Origin: Alloalcanivorax balearicus MACL04
GTDB lineage: Bacteria; Pseudomonadota; Gammaproteobacteria; Pseudomonadales; Alcanivoracaceae
Assembly (NCBI RefSeq): GCF_025532145.1
Contig: NZ_ARXS01000020.1
Location: 1 to 64,000, forward strand
Length of the DNA stretch: 64,000 nt
Direction of reading: 5' to 3'
Positions within the stretch are counted from its first letter, which is position 1. Each line of letters begins with the position of its first letter. The translations under genes were made by a program, and so were the position numbers. The notes under the pieces were generated by a model. It was not told where the DNA came from. It saw nothing but the letters and a program-made list of their open reading frames with translations, and did no database searches. Below are positions 38,814-48,034 of the stretch, one piece after another.

Positions 38814-39815
38814 ATGAAACCAAGAATCGTAACAACGCATCGAATCCACCCTGACACGCTGGCCCTCCTTGAGACCGCCGCTGAAGTAATTTCCAATCAG
38901 TCCGATTCAACCATGTCGCGGGAAGAGGTACTGTTGCGCACCAATGATGCGGACGGGATGATGGTGTTTATGCCGGATAGCATAGATGCGGATTTTCTAT
39001 CCGCGTGCCCCAATCTGAAGGTCATCGGCGCCGCGCTTAAAGGATATGACAACTTTGATGTCGAGGCATGTACCCGCCATGGGATTTGGTTTACGATTGT
39101 TCCTGATTTGCTTACGAGTCCCACAGCTGAACTAACGATTGGCCTGTTGCTGAGCATCACACGGAATATGCTGCAAGGTGATAATTACATTCGATCACGC
39201 CAGTTCAATGGTTGGACCCCGCGGTTTTATGGCACAGGTTTGACGGGTAAAACCGCCGGCATCATTGGGACGGGAGCGGTCGGGCGGGCGGTCGCAAAGC
39301 GGCTGGCCGCCTTCGATATGCAAATTCAGTACACGGATCCGCAGCCTTTGCCGCAAGAGTCGGAAAGGGCATGGAATGCGAGCAGAACATCGCTGGACCA
39401 GCTATTGGCGACAAGCGATTTCATCATTCCCATGCTGCCGATGTCGTCAGATACCCACCACACCATAAATGCTCGGGCATTAGACCGCATGAAGCCCGGT
39501 GCGTACCTCGTCAATGCCTGTCGCGGCTCCATCGTAGATGAGCGGGCCGTGGTGCATGCGCTTCGGACGGGGCATCTGGGCGGTTACGCCGCAGACGTCT
39601 TCGAGATGGAGGAATGGGCGCGTCCCGACAGGCCGCATTCTATTCCTGACGAATTGCTTGATCCTGCTTTACCCACATTCTTTACGCCTCACCTGGGTTC
39701 GGCGGTCAAATCGGTACGGATGGAAATCGAGCGTGAAGCCGCCCTCAGTATCCTCGAAGCGTTGCAAGGGCGCATTCCACGCGGAGCGGTCAACCATGTT
39801 GGAGCGGGGAGATGA
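38814..39815 (+). CDS. ptxD: Phosphite dehydrogenase (NAD-dependent)
   Basis: Oxidises phosphite to phosphate with NAD+. The 333-aa D-2-hydroxyacid-dehydrogenase-fold protein carries the PtxD set: K76 in [10 protein letters not shown]237 in [11 protein letters not shown]266 in [15 protein letters not shown]293 in FTPHLGSAV; the Rossmann motif GTGAVG is at 152-157 and Asp175 at the end of strand 2 fits NAD preference (Glu in the P. stutzeri enzyme). AGAGG precedes ATG 38814, 19 bp after htxD. The [14 protein letters not shown] segment separates PtxD from ordinary 2-hydroxyacid dehydrogenases. Confidence 0.93.
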   Translation: MKPRIVTTHRIHPDTLALLETAAEVISNQSDSTMSREEVLLRTNDADGMMVFMPDSIDADFLSACPNLKVIGAALKGYDNFDVEACTRHGIWFTIVPDLLTSPTAELTIGLLLSITRNMLQGDNYIRSRQFNGWTPRFYGTGLTGKTAGIIGTGAVGRAVAKRLAAFDMQIQYTDPQPLPQESERAWNASRTSLDQLLATSDFIIPMLPMSSDTHHTINARALDRMKPGAYLVNACRGSIVDERAVVHALRTGHLGGYAADVFEMEEWARPDRPHSIPDELLDPALPTFFTPHLGSAVKSVRMEIEREAALSILEALQGRIPRGAVNHVGAGR

Positions 39816-39819
39816 CTGA

Positions 39820-40689
39820 GTGATTAATCTCGATCACGTTGAGAGTTTTCTGGCCGTAGTCGCAGCCGGGGGCTTCCGCGACGCCGCAAAACAACTCGAC
39901 ATTTCGCAGTCGACGGTGACGCAGCATATCAAGAAGCTTGAAGAGTCGCTTAAGATGGAAGTGATCGTGCGAAGCAATGCCGGTTGCAGCTTGACAGCCG
40001 AGGGTGAAACTTTTTTGCCGTATGCGCAACAGCTCGTCAACCTGGCGTGTAAAGCCGGAACTCTATTTGAAAAGAAAGATGAAATCACGATTGGTGCGAG
40101 TTCTAACACGGGCATATACTTGCTTCAGCCATATATAAAAGAGTTTGAAGAGCGAACGCCATTTTCAGTCAAGGTGGTCATCGATAGAAACGAGGCGATA
40201 GCGCGGACCATAGAGAATTACGACCTGGACATCGCTGTCGTCGAAAGATGGGACGAGCGCCCGGGATTCGCTGCCAAGCTGTGGCGACGAGAAGAGCTGG
40301 TACTTATCGTACCGCTGGGGCATCCGTGGGCGGGCATGCGGAGTGTTGGGCCGAACCAGCTTGAAAACCAAGTCTTGATCGGAGGCGAGGCGGGCTCGGG
40401 CACCGGACGGGTCCTTCGGCAGTATCTCGGTACACGGGCAAATACGCTGAGTGTTTCCTTGCAACTGGGCAGTACCGCCGCTGTAAAAAGTGCTGTGCAG
40501 GCAGGACTGGGGATATCAGTCGTGATGAAAGCGTCCGTCGAGAACGAGTCCCGACTTGTCTTGTTTTCAACGGTTCCCTTTGAGGGCGATCCGCCCCGGA
40601 AGGAGATCTACATCGTGTTTCGGAATGGCATGCTGAAGCATCCGTCCATCGCTGCTTTCGTCGACATACTTTTGAGCCGTCCGCACTAA
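39820..40689 (+). CDS. ptxE: LysR-type regulator of the phosphite locus
   Basis: A 289-aa LysR regulator: N-terminal HTH (FLAVVAAGGFRDAAKQLDIS, QSTVTQHIKKLEESL) and a periplasmic-binding-like effector domain. Starts at GTG 39820, 4 bp after the ptxD stop, with GGGGAG upstream. It is placed last, as ptxE is in known ptxD-ptxE pairs. Its role in phosphite control is not settled in the literature that I know; Pho regulation is more evident here. Confidence 0.85.
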   Translation: MINLDHVESFLAVVAAGGFRDAAKQLDISQSTVTQHIKKLEESLKMEVIVRSNAGCSLTAEGETFLPYAQQLVNLACKAGTLFEKKDEITIGASSNTGIYLLQPYIKEFEERTPFSVKVVIDRNEAIARTIENYDLDIAVVERWDERPGFAAKLWRREELVLIVPLGHPWAGMRSVGPNQLENQVLIGGEAGSGTGRVLRQYLGTRANTLSVSLQLGSTAAVKSAVQAGLGISVVMKASVENESRLVLFSTVPFEGDPPRKEIYIVFRNGMLKHPSIAAFVDILLSRPH

Positions 40690-40921
40690 ATCGGCTTGTG
40701 AGCTCGGCTTGTAATGCCGCCGCCGACCCTGGGCGCCGAAGTTCGGGCTGTGGCGTCGCCACACCGATTCTTTCCACGGCAGCTTCGGCTACGACGGAGT
40801 GAAAGATATGGGCGAGGGCAACAAACAAAATAGCCAGTCAAACGACTGGCTCTTGAAATTTTGAGGACAAAACCTTTGAAGTCTAGCCTCTCATCCCGAT
40901 AAAGTGACCTGCTCCGTTTTT
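40690..40921. other. Intergenic region after ptxE with terminator-like hairpin
   Basis: No gene recognised. GCCAGTC (40833-40839), AAAC, GACTGGC (40844-40850) can form a hairpin followed by CTTGAAATTTT, a weak terminator candidate for the htx-ptx operon. Confidence 0.5.
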
Positions 40922-41328
40922 TCATACCACCGCCATTTGGGAAATGGCATGGATTGATAAACAGTTCCTCAAGCTTTGGGCCATTTGCAACGGCGTCAGG
41001 TAGCCCAAGCTGGAATGCGGTCGTACCTCGTTGTAATGGCGCCGCCAATCCGCGATGACGATTCTGGCCTCGATCCGGTTGCGAAACCATTCCAGACTGA
41101 AGCACTCGTCACGCAGTTTGCCATTGAAACTTTCGGTGGTGCCGTGCTGCCATGGCTTGCCCATAGCGGGGATACCGAAAAGCTAACTCCTTCAGCAGAA
41201 GTTTGCCTGCCGGAGCCTCTCTTCGCTGTGAGATGGTATCGGTTGCGCAGGTACAGATTAGACGGTATTGAGCTGGTACTGTGCAGGGCCATAGACCGAC
41301 GCCCGCATCGCCCCATACAAGCTTATTA
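40922..41328 (-). pseudogene. Internally deleted IS3-family transposase remnant
   Basis: Two pieces of an IS3-type OrfB are joined. The upstream piece (about 41165-41328) reads EAPAGKLLLKELAFRYPRYG, an OrfB N-terminal segment; the downstream piece (40922-41164) reads GKPWQHGTTESFNGKLRDEC and NEVRPHSSLGYLTP, the C-terminal third with the catalytic Glu. The join is at TATGGG near 41160 and shifts the frame; the DDE core between is gone. It is a different IS from the intact one at 43.5 kb. The right limit is approximate. Confidence 0.75.
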
Positions 41329-41356
41329 ATAACTCGTAATCTCGCAGTAAGGTCAA

Positions 41357-41836
41357 CTACAACTTGGCAGCCTTTCGGACAACTCCGAGTTTAGTTTGAT
41401 CTCGGTGAACTCTTGGCGGCGGTTGGCTCAGCAACTGGGCATCCAGGCCCCGGTTGCTAGCGTTGTAAGCCCACACAACAAACTGCTCCAGCAGTCTTTC
41501 GTTCTCGACCTTAAGCCGGGCATTTTCGGCCTCAATACGCTCAAGACGTTCTAAAAGCGCCTGTGCTTCTGTAGCTCCCAAGCCAAGGGAGCTTTTTGAC
41601 CGAGCATTTGGAAGCCCTGCAACGCGGCTCTTCGTTAATTGGAAGGCCTGCTTTATGCGAACCCGCTGATTTAGGGCTTGTCTTGTGTATCGGGCGTTAA
41701 GTCGTTGCTCGACAATCTCAATGAGTAATTCCCAAGTAAGCTTCCCCTCCCAGCCGTCGAGAATGCTAACTATGGCTTCTATATCCTGGTCTTCCAAGTT
41801 ACGTGCTCGAACTTTCGGCCTATTTCTAGCCATCAT
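41357..41836 (-). CDS. Small coiled-coil transposition accessory protein, second copy (TnpC-like)
   Basis: A 159-aa paralogue of the protein at 45551-45979. Shared features are the N-terminal IVSILDGWEGKLTWELLIE, RYTRQALNQRVRIKQAF and a C-terminal coiled coil RIEAENARLKVENERLLEQF followed by WAYNA. Overlaps the upstream recombinase by 11 bp. Probably intact, but its operon has lost the first genes, so it may be a relic. Confidence 0.75.
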   Translation of the reverse strand: MMARNRPKVRARNLEDQDIEAIVSILDGWEGKLTWELLIEIVEQRLNARYTRQALNQRVRIKQAFQLTKSRVAGLPNARSKSSLGLGATEAQALLERLERIEAENARLKVENERLLEQFVVWAYNASNRGLDAQLLSQPPPRVHRDQTKLGVVRKAAKL

Positions 41837-43494
41837 TTTTCTCCATCGCGAGCATCAGGTTGCGCATGGTTTCAGTCGATATAATCGCACTAGGAGAGGG
41901 CTCCGGCCGGTGCGTTAAAGCGGCCCGAGCTACTTTGGCTTGCTCGATTCTTGACGGGACAGGAAGGTTTGACAGTTGGATGACCGCACCATGAGGAATA
42001 CTGGGGTCATCAAGAAGGGCACACAATTGAGCCAGCCTTTTTACCGTCAGCTCGTGATGGTCTACCCACCGACTAGCTCCAAAGTAACCGTCAGCATGAG
42101 CCTGCTTGGCTGCCTCTAGATTCTCTCTAGCAGTCACCAGCTCATCCCGAATCCTGGCTGACCGAACCTCATCGCCTTTTACGCAGACCTGCTCAGAACA
42201 ATTGAGGCAGTCAGCATGTAGCTGGCAGGGAGCCATGGTGTAATCATGGATACACACACCGAATTCGGTAGTATGAGCAGTCGGAACTTTAAGGCGGGCG
42301 AATTCATCTCGGTGAATTACGATGCGCTTGGGAAGATTGGCCAACGGGCCAAACATCTGGCTGTCATCCCCTAATGCACCACGAATCTTTAATACTAGCT
42401 CATCAGCGGACACATGGTCATACGTCGCATTTTCGCGAATGTCCTTCCGTCCGGACCATTTGGCAACATCGAGCTGGCTCAACCCCCCCGCTTGTGCCAG
42501 TGTATTTAGATAGTGCCGGAACTGGTGTGTCGTAACCTTGATCGGGCTACCGTCAGGCTCTGTAAATCCGTAACGACTAAAGATGGTTTCATGGTGACTG
42601 CCTGTTTTCGGGCCCAGCCTGTTGTTCACCTGGTTGATGCTTACTGTCGCAACAACCCCAGGCCAAGTAGCCTTATCCGCCGCTAGGTCATTTCTACATA
42701 CAGTGAAGAGTGCGTCGCTATACTTCAGACCGAGATCCTTGTTTAGCCAAGGAGCGTGCAATGGGAGCATGGATAGTACATTGCGCTCAATATCAACGAA
42801 GCGATAGCACCGTACCCCGCCAATAGTGGCTGTCTTTATGTTTTTGTTCCGGTACCACAAATTTATGATGCTCCGGTCCACGTCCTTTCCGAAGAGAACC
42901 CGTCCGACTTCAATGTTCTTAAGGTACTCTTGCCCTCTCAAGTATTCAAACTCGGTCGATAAATAAACTTGATTCGGATTTTCTTCGTACCATCGCGCTA
43001 CATTACGAGCGTGATCTGTGCGTTTGCGTATCTTCGCAATCGCGTCTACCACCACATCGACCATGGACGGAACGATCCATTTCACCATTGGGTCAGCGCC
43101 CTTGGCAGGCCACCACCGAAGACCATAGGCCTCCGATCCATCCGATTGCTTTTGCCGTACCTCACAGTCAACGGACAAAAGGAGGACCTCATTAATTCGG
43201 TCAGGAGCAGCGCACAGGATTGCAGCAATAGATGACACCAGCACGTAGGGAGTTTCATCTGCAAGCCGGAAGACTTTCGGAAGCGCTTCTAACGCCGCTT
43301 CCGAAGGCAACTTTGCGGCGCGCTCCTCATCAAATTGCTTACCGACTCTGCCCCTATCCCGTTGTCGTTTTATAGGATTCTGCCAGTTATTGGATGGAAT
43401 CATGACAAGGCGGTGCCTTTCTAAGAAAGACGCAATTCGCTCAATTTGGTTTCCAGTACCAAAAGCGCTACCCTGGAAACATTCGCCCGCCATC
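41826..43494 (-). pseudogene. Large tyrosine recombinase, second copy, 5' end lost to IS3-type element
   Basis: Similar along its length to the 672-aa recombinase at 46016-48034: AAILCAAPDRINEVLLLSVD with the first catalytic Arg, HQFRHYLNTLAQAGGLSQLD, KWSGRKDIRENATYDH with the catalytic Tyr, and the C-terminal Cys cluster (CQLHADCLNCSEQVCVKGDE). About the first 145 residues are missing: similarity stops at the left IS end (43495) and the open frame beyond is only IS antisense. Catalytic residues remain but the protein is decapitated. Confidence 0.85.
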
Positions 43495-43544
43495 TGAACC
43501 GCCCCGGGTTTTGTAGAGGCTCCAACATCTGAGAAAATGGAGCT

Positions 43545-43865
43545 ATGAAGAAGCAAAACAAATTTTCCCCTGAGGTGCGCGAGCGTGCCGTACGTATGGT
43601 TCTGGAGCACCGGGGCGAGTATCCATCGCTGTGGGCGACCATCGAATCGATTGCGCCTAAGATTGGCTGTGTGGCGCAAACGCTGAACGAATGGGTGCGC
43701 AAGCATGAGATCGATTCCGGCGTGCGCGACGGGGTGCCTAGCGCCGAGCGCGAGCGTGTCAAAGAACTGGAGCGCGAGGTCAAGGAGTTGCGCCGAGCCA
43801 ATGAAATCTTGAAACTGGCGAGCGCTTTTTTTGCCCAGGCGGAGCTCGACCGCCGATTGAAGTAA
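43545..43865 (+). CDS. IS3-family transposase OrfA
   Basis: A 106-aa helix-turn-helix protein ([20 protein letters not shown]) with a leucine-zipper-like region ([20 protein letters not shown]). A seven-T run at 43826-43832 near its end is a likely slippage site for the -1 frameshift that makes the OrfAB transposase. Confidence 0.92.
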   Translation: MKKQNKFSPEVRERAVRMVLEHRGEYPSLWATIESIAPKIGCVAQTLNEWVRKHEIDSGVRDGVPSAERERVKELEREVKELRRANEILKLASAFFAQAELDRRLK

Positions 43866-44773
43866 TCCGACGGTTTATTGACGAGCATCGGGAAACTTAC
43901 GGGGTCGAGCCACTTTGCAAGGTCTTGCAGATTGCCCCGTCAGGCTACCGACGTTATGCCGCACAAAAAAGGAATCCGCAGCTACTGTGTGCACGCGCCA
44001 AGCGAGATGCGGTTCTGATGCCTGAGATTCAGCGGGTTTGGGAGAGGAACATGAGGGTCTACGGGGCCGATAAGGTCTGGCGTCAGTTGCACCGTGAAGA
44101 GCACGCCGTGGCACGCTGCACGGTGGCGCGGTTGATGCAACGTATGGGCATCCAGGGAGCCAGGCGCGGCAAGTCGGTTCGCACCACCGTAGCCGACACG
44201 TCGGCACCATGCCCACTGGACCACGTGAATCGGCAGTTCAAAGCCGACCGTCCTAATCAGCTGTGGGTATCGGACTTCACGTACGTATCGACCTGGCAAG
44301 GCTGGTTGTACGTGGCCTTCGTGATTGACGTGTTTGCCCGCCGTATCGTGGGCTGGCGTGTCAGCAGTTCCATGCATACCGACTTCGTGCTCGATGCGTT
44401 GGAGCAGGCGTTGTACGACCGTCAACCGGCGCAGACCGATGGTCTGGTGCATCACAGTGACCGGGGTTCTCAATACGTCTCTATCCGGTACACAGAGCGA
44501 CTCGCTGAGGTCGGTATCGAGCCCTCGGTGGGTAGTCGTGGAGACAGCTACGACAACGCCTTGGCAGAGACTATTAACGGCTTATACAAGGCCGAAGTGA
44601 TCCACCGTCGAGGCCCTTGGAAAACCAAGGCATCGGTCGAACTGGCTACTCTGGAATGGGTGTCATGGTTCAATCATCACCGACTGCTGGAGCCAATCGG
44701 GTATATTCCACCGGCAGAAGCCGAAGAAAATTATTATCGGCAACTGACTAAAAAGGTCGCCCTCAAGGTCTAA
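43826..44773 (+). CDS. IS3-family transposase OrfB (produced as OrfAB by -1 frameshift)
   Basis: DDE integrase domain in the -1 frame relative to OrfA; coding similarity begins near [20 protein letters not shown] (about 43868) and the first ATG is 43925. Catalytic residues: Asp in [10 protein letters not shown], Asp in [11 protein letters not shown], Glu in [15 protein letters not shown]. No stop interrupts it, so the element may be active. The start shown is the presumed slippage site. Confidence 0.9.
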   Translation, partial: FFCPGGARPPIEVIRRFIDEHRETYGVEPLCKVLQIAPSGYRRYAAQKRNPQLLCARAKRDAVLMPEIQRVWERNMRVYGADKVWRQLHREEHAVARCTVARLMQRMGIQGARRGKSVRTTVADTSAPCPLDHVNRQFKADRPNQLWVSDFTYVSTWQGWLYVAFVIDVFARRIVGWRVSSSMHTDFVLDALEQALYDRQPAQTDGLVHHSDRGSQYVSIRYTERLAEVGIEPSVGSRGDSYDNALAETINGLYKAEVIHRRGPWKTKASVELATLEWVSWFNHHRLLEPIGYIPPAEAEENYYRQLTKKVALKV

Positions 44774-44812
44774 CTTAAACCAACCAGCCTCCACGGAACC
44801 CGGGGCGGTTCA

Positions 44813-45165
44813 TGTACCGACTGCGAGGGTTGCTCCCTAAGCCAGTCAAAACAGTCTGCGTGGTACAGCGTTGCAAGTCCATGCCGAAAAATCGGAATGT
44901 CGGACACGTCGGCCGTAGGCTGGCTCACTTGACCAGTCAGCCGGTAGGTCCCTCTACCCACGCGCTCGAAAACCCCAGGCACATTGAGATTAAGGTAGGA
45001 GCGCACCGAGGATGCTGAGACATTACCAATCCGAGACTCGACGGCTTCCTGAATGTCGTGAATTGATGCGCTCGTCGTTGTGGACAGAAACTCCACGATC
45101 GAATCTCGTACACTCCCAGGGGCATTACGCAACATACCTTCCTCCATAGCGCTTAAGCATAGCAA
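44813..45165 (-). pseudogene. DNA methyltransferase gene, N-terminal part only
   Basis: The intact part has an N-terminal winged-helix-like domain (RDSIVEFLSTTTSASIHDIQ, ASSVRSYLNL) and ends in ATLYHADCFDWLREQPSQSV, which matches the first motif of site-specific adenine/cytosine-N4 methylases just before the expected DPPY. The IS3-type element cuts it at that point. ATG 45165, 45147 or 45132 are possible starts. Two perfect palindromes lie upstream. Possibly the modification half of a lost restriction or orphan system. Confidence 0.7.
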
Positions 45166-45189
45166 TTTGACGTCCAGACGTCAAATTGC
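45162..45189. repeat. Perfect 13-bp-arm palindrome at the methyltransferase start
   Basis: GCAATTTGACGTC, CA, GACGTCAAATTGC: 28 bp overlapping the start region of the truncated methyltransferase gene. The position suits an operator for a dimeric regulator. Confidence 0.85.
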
Positions 45190-45227
45190 CAGGGTCTGAT
45201 CTATAGATGCGTTGCAGCTCACAAACA

Positions 45228-45269
45228 CAGGCCTATAATACTGTATATTTATACAGTATTATAGGCCTG
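45228..45269. repeat. Perfect 20-bp-arm palindrome upstream of the methyltransferase
   Basis: Arms at 45228-45247 and 45250-45269 are exact complements with a TT centre (arm CAGGCCTATAATACTGTATA). AT-rich centre; it contains TATAAT-like -10 sequences on both strands. May be an operator, a double promoter, or a recombination site. Confidence 0.85.
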
Positions 45270-45367
45270 TAAGCAACCTGCGGCATCCCTAAGCTCTCCC
45301 GTCAAGTAATCAACGGTCGATAGCGCCTCAAAATCGACAAATACTGAGGATTAAGCGTCAAAAGGGC

Positions 45368-45505
45368 TCACATCAGACACTCAAAGCGATCCCCCCAAGT
45401 CTCGGTTGAACGCGAATTCGTACGGCATTTCTGCAATATATCGAGGATCATTGGGTGCTTTTCGCCATTCTCACGTAGCCTCAGTGCCGCTACATCAATG
45501 GTCAT
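45368..45505 (-). CDS. Possible 45-aa small protein
   Basis: ATG 45505 to TGA 45368, sequence MTIDVAALRLRENGEKHPMI and onwards; 45 aa, no family recognised. It lies between the small coiled-coil gene and the truncated methyltransferase on the same strand. It may be a short gene or a fragment. The rest of 45270-45550 shows nothing else. Confidence 0.3.
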   Translation of the reverse strand: MTIDVAALRLRENGEKHPMILDILQKCRTNSRSTETWGDRFECLM

Positions 45506-45550
45506 ACCTGCCCCCGCAATCGACGCAAAGCTACTGAAAAATACTCCGAT

Positions 45551-45979
45551 TTATCGCGTTGTTTGACCTCGGTTAACCGGGGGCAGATCTCGATTTAACT
45601 GCGCCTCGCTTATCCCAGCCTGATATGCGTTATATGCCCAGCGTGCGAACTGTTCCAAAAGCTGCTGGTTTTCCTCTTCCAATCTCCGGTTCTGTGCAGT
45701 TAATTTTTCTATTTGCTCAAGCGCCACCCTGAGTTCGGGATGCAACAACTCATTTTCATATGCCTGAGGCAGGTGACGTTCTTTGCTTACTGCATATGCC
45801 AATTTAATCCTATGGTAGCGATTTAATGCCTGCCTAGTGTAGCGCCGAAATAGTTTCCGCTCGATTTCGTCAATTAAAAAGCTCCAAGTTAGGGGAGTGC
45901 CACTCCAACCATCAAGAATATCTACGATCCTGTCGATATCCGATTCCGAAAGGTTTTTAGCTCGCTTCTTTTCTGCCAT
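45551..45979 (-). CDS. Small coiled-coil transposition accessory protein (TnpC-like)
   Basis: A 142-aa protein ending the recombinase operon, 36 bp after the large recombinase. N-terminal DRIVDILDGWSGTPLTWSFL and RRYTRQALNRYHRIKLAYAV, then a coiled coil (LEQIEKLTAQNRRLEEENQQ) and QFARWAYNAYQAG. Position and size match TnpC of Tn554 and the small third protein of Gamma-Mobile-Trio elements (GmtX); which of these is closer was not testable here. A second copy lies at 41357-41836. Confidence 0.78.
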   Translation of the reverse strand: MAEKKRAKNLSESDIDRIVDILDGWSGTPLTWSFLIDEIERKLFRRYTRQALNRYHRIKLAYAVSKERHLPQAYENELLHPELRVALEQIEKLTAQNRRLEEENQQLLEQFARWAYNAYQAGISEAQLNRDLPPVNRGQTTR

Positions 45980-46015
45980 ATCAATCGCTCGTCAGACGTT
46001 TTCCCTATCAATTAG

Positions 46016-48034
46016 CTAGCGCGATTTAGGAGAAAAGGAGATCCGAGAAACAGACGTACCTTCCTTTTCAATTAGCACTTTCTTCTGCATCAGGGAAAGT
46101 GGCAATACTGCCCCCTGTCTGATTTTTGGGTTTTCCACCAAAGCGCATAGCATCGAAAGACGCTCAACTGTGGATTTTTGATGCTCTATCCAGCGATTGC
46201 TACCTGCATAGCCCTCGCTCTCCCCTTCTTGAGCTATCTTAAGAAGGGCACGAGACTCATCCAGCATTTTTCGTACACGCATGCCCTGACTCTCATCGCC
46301 CTTAATACAGACTAAATCTTCGCAATGAATGCAATCTCGATGCAGCGAACAGGGACTCATCGTGAAATCATGTACGCAAAAGCCGAGATCAGTCGTATGT
46401 GCGGTGGGAAACCTTAACTTCACAAAGTCTTCTCGTGAAACAGGCATGTTAGGGGAGATTTTAGCTAGCGACCCACTTATATTTTTCTCGTTTCCAGCCG
46501 CCTCACGTATCTGAGCCAACATATCTTGAGCCGACATGTGGTCATACACCTCGTTTTGTCGGATATCAATTCGGCCCGACCACTTTGCAATATCGAGCTG
46601 ACTCATGCCGCCGCTTTGGGCTAATGTATTCAAATAATGCCTAAACTGATGACTGGTAACCTTTAGAGGGGAGCCATCCAGCGCAGCAAATCCCAGTCGA
46701 GTAAAAATTGACGGAAAGCCATGCCTAACTCTTGAGCCAAATCCTGAATTAATTTGATCTATCGTGACAGGTTCAATCATGCAACGATACGTCCCCCGCT
46801 GCATGTGCATTCCATTACGCTGAACAACGAATAGCGCGTCACTAAACCTCAAGGAATGCCCATGATCTACATAAGGAAATGAAGCCGGCAGATATCTCAA
46901 TATCGCCCTCTCAACATCAGAAAACCGCGCTACATATCCTGTACCCATACTGATAAGGGACACTTTATTATTTTTGCACCATTGACGCGACGAACTCTCA
47001 GCACCGGACAACCCGATTATATCGGCCACTTCGAGCATGGATAAATCTTTGTTTCGTAAATATTCCATCTCGTCTGGCAAATATAAGCCGTGAGGATTCT
47101 CTTCGTACCATATCGCAATGGTTCGTGCTTCTGATGTAACACGGCGAATTTTCTCAATCGCCTCTTGCACTACGGAAGCCATAGAGGGAATTAGCCACTT
47201 AGTTATCTCCCCAGTTCCCTTGCTGCCACTCCACCTCAAGCCATACACAAGATCATCGTCACCCGTTCCCTTCTCCCACACCTCACAATCATGCGCTAAA
47301 GACAACACTTCATTAACGCGATCTGGAGCTGCACATAGGATTGCAGCCACGGACGAAAACAGCACATCTGGAGGGCTCAACGCCATCCGAAAAATTTTCG
47401 GTAATGCATCCAACGCCTCCTGCGACGGTATTTTCTGCAGCCTCTTGACTTCAAACTCTTTACCAATCCTAACAGCATCACCAGGCCGAGGAAGACTGTT
47501 CCTCCAGGAAAACCTGACTGAGGTTAGTGTATTTTCTGACAGGAAATCTGCGGCCATTTCCAGTTGACCGGCAATTCTGTATGCCGTGGTCATCTTGTAT
47601 CTCTCGCTAATCATTTGACCTGCACGATTAAAATGTATCGGCTTAAGGTGCACAGGATTGCAACTGCTAGACTCGTTCAATGCAGAATGCAAAGCACGCA
47701 AAGCTGCCAAACGGAAGGCAATATTTTTTGTCGGCCTGACTCCGTGCATATAGCGGATATACGACTTAGAAAAAGACAGAAATGGCTCACTAAAAGGTTG
47801 AGGATCTGACTGTTCCATAGTTTCCAATGTCGAGAATATCAATCGATGCCTTTTCTTTCCGCGTCCCTTAATTTCCAGATACTCCGTCACGTCCCAAACC
47901 AAAGCATCAAAATCCAAATCCGTGCCAAACACCGTCAACAGGTCTCGACAGGAAGTTATAAATCCTCGCATATTCTGAGCGGCATCCAATTCAGGGCGAG
48001 GTTGAAAAACGATAATCTCAGCCATTTCTATCAC
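46016..48034 (-). CDS. Large tyrosine recombinase (TnpB/GmtZ-like)
   Basis: A 672-aa recombinase with a long N-terminal part and a tyrosine-recombinase core: Arg in ILCAAPDRVNEVLSL, HQFRHYLNTLAQSGGMSQLD (His-x-x-Arg equivalent), AKWSGRIDIRQNEVYDHMSA with Tyr. A Cys/His cluster follows (CSLHRDCIHCEDLVCIKGDE), likely a zinc site. Overlaps the upstream recombinase end by 17 bp (8 bp if it starts at ATG 48025). Third gene of a four-gene operon. Confidence 0.85.
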   Translation of the reverse strand: MIEMAEIIVFQPRPELDAAQNMRGFITSCRDLLTVFGTDLDFDALVWDVTEYLEIKGRGKKRHRLIFSTLETMEQSDPQPFSEPFLSFSKSYIRYMHGVRPTKNIAFRLAALRALHSALNESSSCNPVHLKPIHFNRAGQMISERYKMTTAYRIAGQLEMAADFLSENTLTSVRFSWRNSLPRPGDAVRIGKEFEVKRLQKIPSQEALDALPKIFRMALSPPDVLFSSVAAILCAAPDRVNEVLSLAHDCEVWEKGTGDDDLVYGLRWSGSKGTGEITKWLIPSMASVVQEAIEKIRRVTSEARTIAIWYEENPHGLYLPDEMEYLRNKDLSMLEVADIIGLSGAESSSRQWCKNNKVSLISMGTGYVARFSDVERAILRYLPASFPYVDHGHSLRFSDALFVVQRNGMHMQRGTYRCMIEPVTIDQINSGFGSRVRHGFPSIFTRLGFAALDGSPLKVTSHQFRHYLNTLAQSGGMSQLDIAKWSGRIDIRQNEVYDHMSAQDMLAQIREAAGNEKNISGSLAKISPNMPVSREDFVKLRFPTAHTTDLGFCVHDFTMSPCSLHRDCIHCEDLVCIKGDESQGMRVRKMLDESRALLKIAQEGESEGYAGSNRWIEHQKSTVERLSMLCALVENPKIRQGAVLPLSLMQKKVLIEKEGTSVSRISFSPKSR

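Larger units (their letters stand above)
43495..44812 (+). mobile_element. IS3-family insertion sequence (complete, about 1318 bp)
   Basis: Imperfect terminal inverted repeats at 43495-43521 and 44786-44812 begin TGAACCGCCCCGGGTT and end in CA, as in IS3 elements. orfA and orfB are intact with a frame shift between them. Flanking triplets are ATC on the left and TGT on the right, so no target duplication is visible; the left flank is the broken large recombinase and the right flank a broken methyltransferase, indicating that a deletion next to the IS joined two distant points. Confidence 0.9.

Noticed and set aside
40304-40828. 174-aa minus-strand frame over the end of ptxE
   Set aside because: Antisense of the LysR gene; no supporting similarity.
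41826-43706. Full 626-aa recombinase frame as an intact gene
   Set aside because: The first ~70 residues are antisense of the IS3-type element; true similarity starts at the IS boundary, so it was called a pseudogene.
45228-45269. Long palindrome read as a CRISPR repeat or tRNA-like structure
   Set aside because: Single copy, no spaced repeats and no tRNA features; kept only as a palindrome.
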